Below, one piece after another: positions 61,310-64,000 of a stretch of DNA of 64,000 nucleotides. Each line of letters opens with the position of its first letter. Position 1 is the stretch's first letter. The notes beneath the pieces are model-generated. The model made no database searches. It saw nothing but the letters and a program-made list of their open reading frames with translations, and was not told the DNA's origin. Location of the stretch: contig NZ_CP195793.1 of NCBI RefSeq assembly GCF_051466335.1, positions 3,658,001 through 3,722,000 on the forward strand. Direction: 5' to 3'. The DNA comes from Planctomicrobium sp051466335. GTDB lineage: Bacteria; Planctomycetota; Planctomycetia; Planctomycetales; Planctomycetaceae. The translations under genes and the position numbers were made by a program.

Positions 61310-62281
61310 ATGGCTCAGTGTCTGGTAACTGGCGGTGCGGGATTTATTGGAAGTCATCTCACAGAGAGACTGCTGGAGAACGGACATCAGGTTCGGGTCG
61401 TCGATGATTTTTCCACTGGCCGGCCAATCAACCTCCAACGGGTTGAACACCATCCGAACCTGACGTTGATCAGGGGCTCGATCACTGACCACCGACTGCT
61501 CACCGACGCAGTCAAGGGTGTCGAGTTCGTCTATCACCTTGCAGCCGCAGTCGGGGTGAAGCTGGTCGCTGAAGATCCTGTTCGGACGATCGAAACAAAT
61601 ATCTACCCGACCGAGACTCTCCTCAGGCAAGCTTCAATCAGCGGGTGCCGCTTTTTCCTGGCCTCTACGAGTGAGGTTTATGGAAAGAATTCCAAGGAAC
61701 GCTGGTCAGAAGAAGATGACCTGCACTTCGGGCCGACGTCGCGACCTCGCTGGGCCTACGGCTGCTCTAAAGCCATCGATGAGTTCTTGTCACTCGCCTA
61801 TCACGGGAAATTCAACCTGCCCGTTGTCATCGGACGATTTTTCAACGTCGTTGGCCCGCGACAGGTCGGCAATTACGGGATGGTAATCCCGCGATTCGTT
61901 GAACAAGCGCTTAATGGCGGACCAGTCGTCGTGTACGACGACGGAAAGCAGGTCCGCTGTTTTGCACACGTGAAAGAAGTTGTCGAGTGCATCATTCGGC
62001 TGACAGAGTCTGACGCTGCTGTCGGAAAAATCTTCAACATCGGAAGCGACGAAGATGTCTCCGTCCTGCAACTCGCTCAGGAGATCATCAAGCGAGTGGA
62101 TCCGAACGTTCCGATTCAATTCCTCGACTACCAGCGAGCTTACGGGAACGATTTCGAAGACGTGCGCCGCCGCGTTCCAGATGTTCGCCGCCTCGAATCC
62201 ACAATTGGCATAAAGCCGACGCTCCCATTAGGCTCAATTCTGGATGACGTGATCGAGTGGAAGCGTTCTCAGACTAAGTAA
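61310..62281 (+). CDS. Nucleotide-sugar epimerase/decarboxylase (extended SDR)
   Basis: A 323-residue extended SDR protein. CLVTGGAGFIGSHLTERLL is the NAD-binding motif; VEFVYHLAAAVGVKLV, FFLASTSEVYGKNS (catalytic Thr/Ser) and YGCSKAIDEFL (Tyr and Lys) form the active site. RFFNVVGPRQVGNYGMVIP and the FNIGSDEDVSVLQLAQEI stretch support the UDP-glucuronate decarboxylase/UDP-glucose epimerase group. It supplies a nucleotide sugar, probably UDP-xylose or a related sugar, for the glycan. ATG 61310 is preceded by AAGGCG. Confidence 0.9.
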   Translation: MAQCLVTGGAGFIGSHLTERLLENGHQVRVVDDFSTGRPINLQRVEHHPNLTLIRGSITDHRLLTDAVKGVEFVYHLAAAVGVKLVAEDPVRTIETNIYPTETLLRQASISGCRFFLASTSEVYGKNSKERWSEEDDLHFGPTSRPRWAYGCSKAIDEFLSLAYHGKFNLPVVIGRFFNVVGPRQVGNYGMVIPRFVEQALNGGPVVVYDDGKQVRCFAHVKEVVECIIRLTESDAAVGKIFNIGSDEDVSVLQLAQEIIKRVDPNVPIQFLDYQRAYGNDFEDVRRRVPDVRRLESTIGIKPTLPLGSILDDVIEWKRSQTK

Positions 62282-62382
62282 CCTCCACGACGCCCACACA
62301 GCTTGAGTTTGATAACACCAGCGTGCAGCGTCATCGGTTCTGCTCCGTTATCTCGCAAGTTCGGTGTCTCCACGTGCTGCCG

Positions 62383-62907
62383 CTAGTCATTAGACCGGTC
62401 GTACCTAAGCTCTGAAGCCGCTCCCTGATCGTCACCCTTCATGCTTTCGCGACAGCAGCCGAGGCCAATGACTTGCTGCCATTCAGCGACAGGCCGGGGG
62501 GTAGTCGCTGAGTTAATTCGCTTAACAACGCAGTCGGCCCATTTAGACGCGACTGCACAGGACGAAATCCTACCGAGGGCCACTTCTGTTTGAGAATTCA
62601 ATTCATTGTGGTTGAACTTCCATCGCTCCTCTCGAAGCGGATGAAATTTAACCGAACCCCGCTCTGATGCGATCGGTACTACCTTGAACGACTTCGGCAG
62701 ATTTCGCCGAGCCCAGAGAACGAGTAGTAATTGACGAAACTGCCTGACCGGGGAAACACTTAGGACATTGCCGCAATCTGAATCAGAGCCAGTTTCATCA
62801 CTGCTTAACAATGCACCGACGTCACATAGAAAGCCATCTTGACCAAAATCCATCGGTGTCGTAACTTCCCCCGCATCGGAGGCAAGGTGAGCAGCCTTCG
62901 ACACCAA
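62383..62907 (-). CDS. Uncertain hypothetical ORF
   Basis: A 174-codon frame beginning with TTG-GTG. The translation contains FRQLLLVLWARRNLPKSFK and REERWKFNHNELNSQ and uses plausible codons, but has no recognised motif and no clear ribosome-binding site. It lies in the gene-poor right end between the epimerase and an IS, so it may be a remnant. No competing frame explains the region. Confidence 0.3.
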   Translation of the reverse strand: MVSKAAHLASDAGEVTTPMDFGQDGFLCDVGALLSSDETGSDSDCGNVLSVSPVRQFRQLLLVLWARRNLPKSFKVVPIASERGSVKFHPLREERWKFNHNELNSQTEVALGRISSCAVASKWADCVVKRINSATTPRPVAEWQQVIGLGCCRESMKGDDQGAASELRYDRSND

Positions 62908-62913
62908 ATGAGC

Positions 62914-62981
62914 TCATCGCCCCCGGAAATAGCTCGAAGTCCTCCGCCCCCCTAGGACTCGCTGTTTCCGGGTTTTTTTAT
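62914..62981 (+). terminator. Compound terminator hairpin
   Basis: CCCGGAAATAGC pairs with GCTGTTTCCGGG (one G-T pair) around an inner AGTCCT/AGGACT hairpin, followed by a run of seven T. It points along the plus strand, but the nearest plus-strand gene ends 630 bases before it, so it may end an unannotated transcript. Confidence 0.7.
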
Positions 62982-63051
62982 TTCTACAGCCGTTTTTTGC
63001 GGTGAAACTGGTTAACTGCACATCCTGCGCAACGCCGGCGCAACATTGAAT

Positions 63052-63088
63052 TAAAAAATTGCCCCCCAACAGTTTCCCACCAGGGGGC
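63052..63088 (-). terminator. Terminator after the 30-residue ORF
   Basis: GCCCCC (63061-63066) pairs with GGGGGC (63083-63088); on the minus strand the hairpin is followed by AATTTTTTAATTC. It begins 11 bases beyond the stop of the small ORF at 63099. Confidence 0.65.
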
Positions 63089-63098
63089 GAATGTCGAT

Positions 63099-63191
63099 TC
63101 AGATTCTTCTCTGTCGGCGAATTGTTGTCATGACTCCCTTAGGAATATTCTTGCGGACGAACTCAGTAAAACGATTACGAGCTTTGCTCAT
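63099..63191 (-). CDS. Candidate basic microprotein (30 residues)
   Basis: ATG at 63191 is preceded by GGAGAG seven bases upstream and reads MSKARNRFTEFVRKNIPKGV then MTTIRRQRRI and a stop. Ten of thirty residues are Lys or Arg. A terminator hairpin follows directly. The combination of start site, ribosome-binding site and terminator suggests a genuine tiny gene, perhaps nucleic-acid- or membrane-binding. No known family is recognised, and a 30-codon frame can occur by chance. Confidence 0.45.
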   Translation of the reverse strand: MSKARNRFTEFVRKNIPKGVMTTIRRQRRI

Positions 63192-63361
63192 AGACAAACT
63201 CTCCATTTTTGACTCTGGCAATGTTGCGAGGTGGAGATAAAAGCTCTCCCCTCAGAATTCGAAAAGGCTTTGGAACCTCAACATCAATTCCAAGGCCTTA
63301 CTCACATCTCCCTAGCAGGGGGACGTGAGTGATGACGATGTCGTCGCTGCTCAAAGTTCGT

Positions 63362-63524
63362 TCACCGGGATTGCGGTTCAGGATTCCCAAGAATTACCTG
63401 CTTCCCGCTGAATGCTTCGACGAAGGCCAGCAGATTGGCTATGACCTTTTCCTGACTTTCGGAAGGCGGCAGGCTTTTTGCCGGTTCGCTTAAGCACTGC
63501 TCTTTCGAACTCTTGCGAGGGCAT
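63362..63524 (-). pseudogene. Frameshifted small gene fragment next to the IS
   Basis: Two abutting frames read as one protein if one base in the AAAAA run near 63465 is removed: MPSQEFERAVLKRTGK in the first, then SLPPSESQEKVIANLLAF and VEAFSGKQVILGNPEPQSR in the second. The second part is strikingly protein-like but has no start codon of its own. It looks like a gene broken by a single-base insertion, or a sequencing artefact in the homopolymer. Confidence 0.35.
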
Positions 63525-63568
63525 TAGGCCATTCGCTTTACACGGTCCCCAGTATTTTAGGACGCGTC

Positions 63569-64000
63569 TAGAGCCTGTTATGAACTCTGGACGACGATCG
63601 GCGTGTATTTGAGCAGCAGTGCGACCATGGCCACCCAGTGCCATCCGGCCAAGACTTCTGCCAGTCGTTCGTAGTCACGTGCCAGCCTCCGTGATCGTCC
63701 TAGCCAGGCAAAGGTCCGCTCCACGACCCACCGACGTGGCAATAATACGAATCCTTTCTTGGCATAAGGGAGTTTCACGACGCGCAGTTCCACTCCCTGC
63801 TCAGCGGCAGCCTCTTCCGCGTTCTCGCCAGTATAACCTTGGTCCACATAGGCGACTTCAATGGCCTGATCAGTCGCCTCCTGCACAGCGACACATAAGT
63901 CGGAAACCTGGGCTCGCTCCTGTTCATTGGCTGGGGTCACTTTCAAGGCGAGAAGGTGCCCGAGCGTGTCAATGGCCACGTGAACCTTCGAGCCCTTCCG
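63569..64000 (-). mobile_element. IS5-family insertion sequence, 3' part
   Basis: The element continues past the right edge. Its end near 63569 reads GAGCCTGTTATGAACT, a likely terminal inverted repeat, adjacent to CTAG that could be the duplicated target. The transposase gene inside has its stop nine bases from this end. The other terminal repeat is outside the window, so the boundary is a best estimate. Confidence 0.7.
63578..64000 (-). CDS. IS5-family transposase, C-terminal part
   Basis: About 140 codons are visible; the 5' end lies outside the window. The sequence SKVHVAIDTLGHLLALKVTP is the strand of the DDE catalytic core before the second Asp, VAYVDQGYTGENAEEAAA carries that Asp, and RRWVVERTFAWLGRSRRLAR holds the closing Glu with the Y-(2)-R-(3)-E(6)-R-like arrangement of IS5 transposases. 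It cuts and inserts its own element. The frame is intact as far as seen, so the copy may be active. Confidence 0.88.
   Translation of the reverse strand, partial: RKGSKVHVAIDTLGHLLALKVTPANEQERAQVSDLCVAVQEATDQAIEVAYVDQGYTGENAEEAAAEQGVELRVVKLPYAKKGFVLLPRRWVVERTFAWLGRSRRLARDYERLAEVLAGWHWVAMVALLLKYTPIVVQSS

Noticed and set aside
63378..63644. 88-codon minus-strand ORF spanning the IS end
   Set aside because: It crosses from the IS terminal repeat into the neighbouring DNA and only partly overlaps the protein-like frames; it arises by read-through of the element's end.
1..64000. Search by eye for CRISPR arrays, tRNA or rRNA genes, and replication origins
   Set aside because: No regularly spaced direct repeats, cloverleaf sequences, rRNA signatures or DnaA-box clusters were noticed.

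Overview
The window is a bacterial chromosome segment with dense coding on both strands. It is most likely from a member of the Planctomycetota. This rests on the overall mix of genes: a signal peptidase I with a large inserted domain, a short IM30/PspA homologue, a DUF5682 plus VWA gene pair, DUF5009-type and cupin-like proteins, PilZ/PP2C signalling genes, and a split-up ribosomal protein/tsf neighbourhood. No rRNA or tRNA gene is present, so the assignment is an inference. No CRISPR array or replication origin was seen.

Layout. 1-2667 (minus): a cut-off pyridoxamine-phosphate-oxidase-like gene, a one-domain GlmU-type nucleotidyltransferase and the GTPase Der. 3490-7460 (plus): an iron-sulfur assembly transcript made of a SufR-type regulator (with an apparent ATT start codon), an isolated nuoB, sufC and sufB, ending in a clear terminator. 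7700-12228: an alkyltransferase-like DNA-binding protein, a CrtI-like FAD enzyme and a large signal peptidase I. 12299-15787: a degenerate LarA-like protein, an ECF sigma factor, a PspA/IM30 homologue and a small zinc-ribbon membrane protein. 15782-18604: a short island of phage-tail-like genes. 18623-22930 (minus): Rieske ferredoxin, tsf, frr and purM. 23350-30320: a LarA homologue with intact nickel-pincer ligands, proline dehydrogenase, a secreted beta-propeller, a quinone-oxidoreductase-like MDR enzyme and panB. 30433-33865: a DUF5682 and VWA protein pair without the usual MoxR ATPase. 33878-37928 (minus): a DUF5009 membrane protein, a cupin/JmjC-like protein and a GNAT protein. 38160-45521 (plus): an anchored low-complexity protein, PilZ, PP2C phosphatase, Maf and an O-antigen-ligase/TPR protein.

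45543-62281 is dominated by a surface-polysaccharide locus. Ten tightly packed minus-strand genes (58170-59588 down to 46998) encode a Wzy-like ligase/polymerase, one GT2 and three GT4 glycosyltransferases, a Wzx-like flippase, a FemAB/CelD-like GNAT, a Gfo/Idh/MocA oxidoreductase, an SDR epimerase and a membrane-anchored deacetylase-like protein. A sulfotransferase and a nucleotide-sugar epimerase/decarboxylase run the opposite way from the shared upstream region, which suggests a sulfated glycan. The right end (62282-64000) is gene-poor. It holds an uncertain ORF, a candidate 30-residue basic microprotein with its own terminator, a frameshifted fragment, and the 3' part of an IS5-family transposase that runs off the window.
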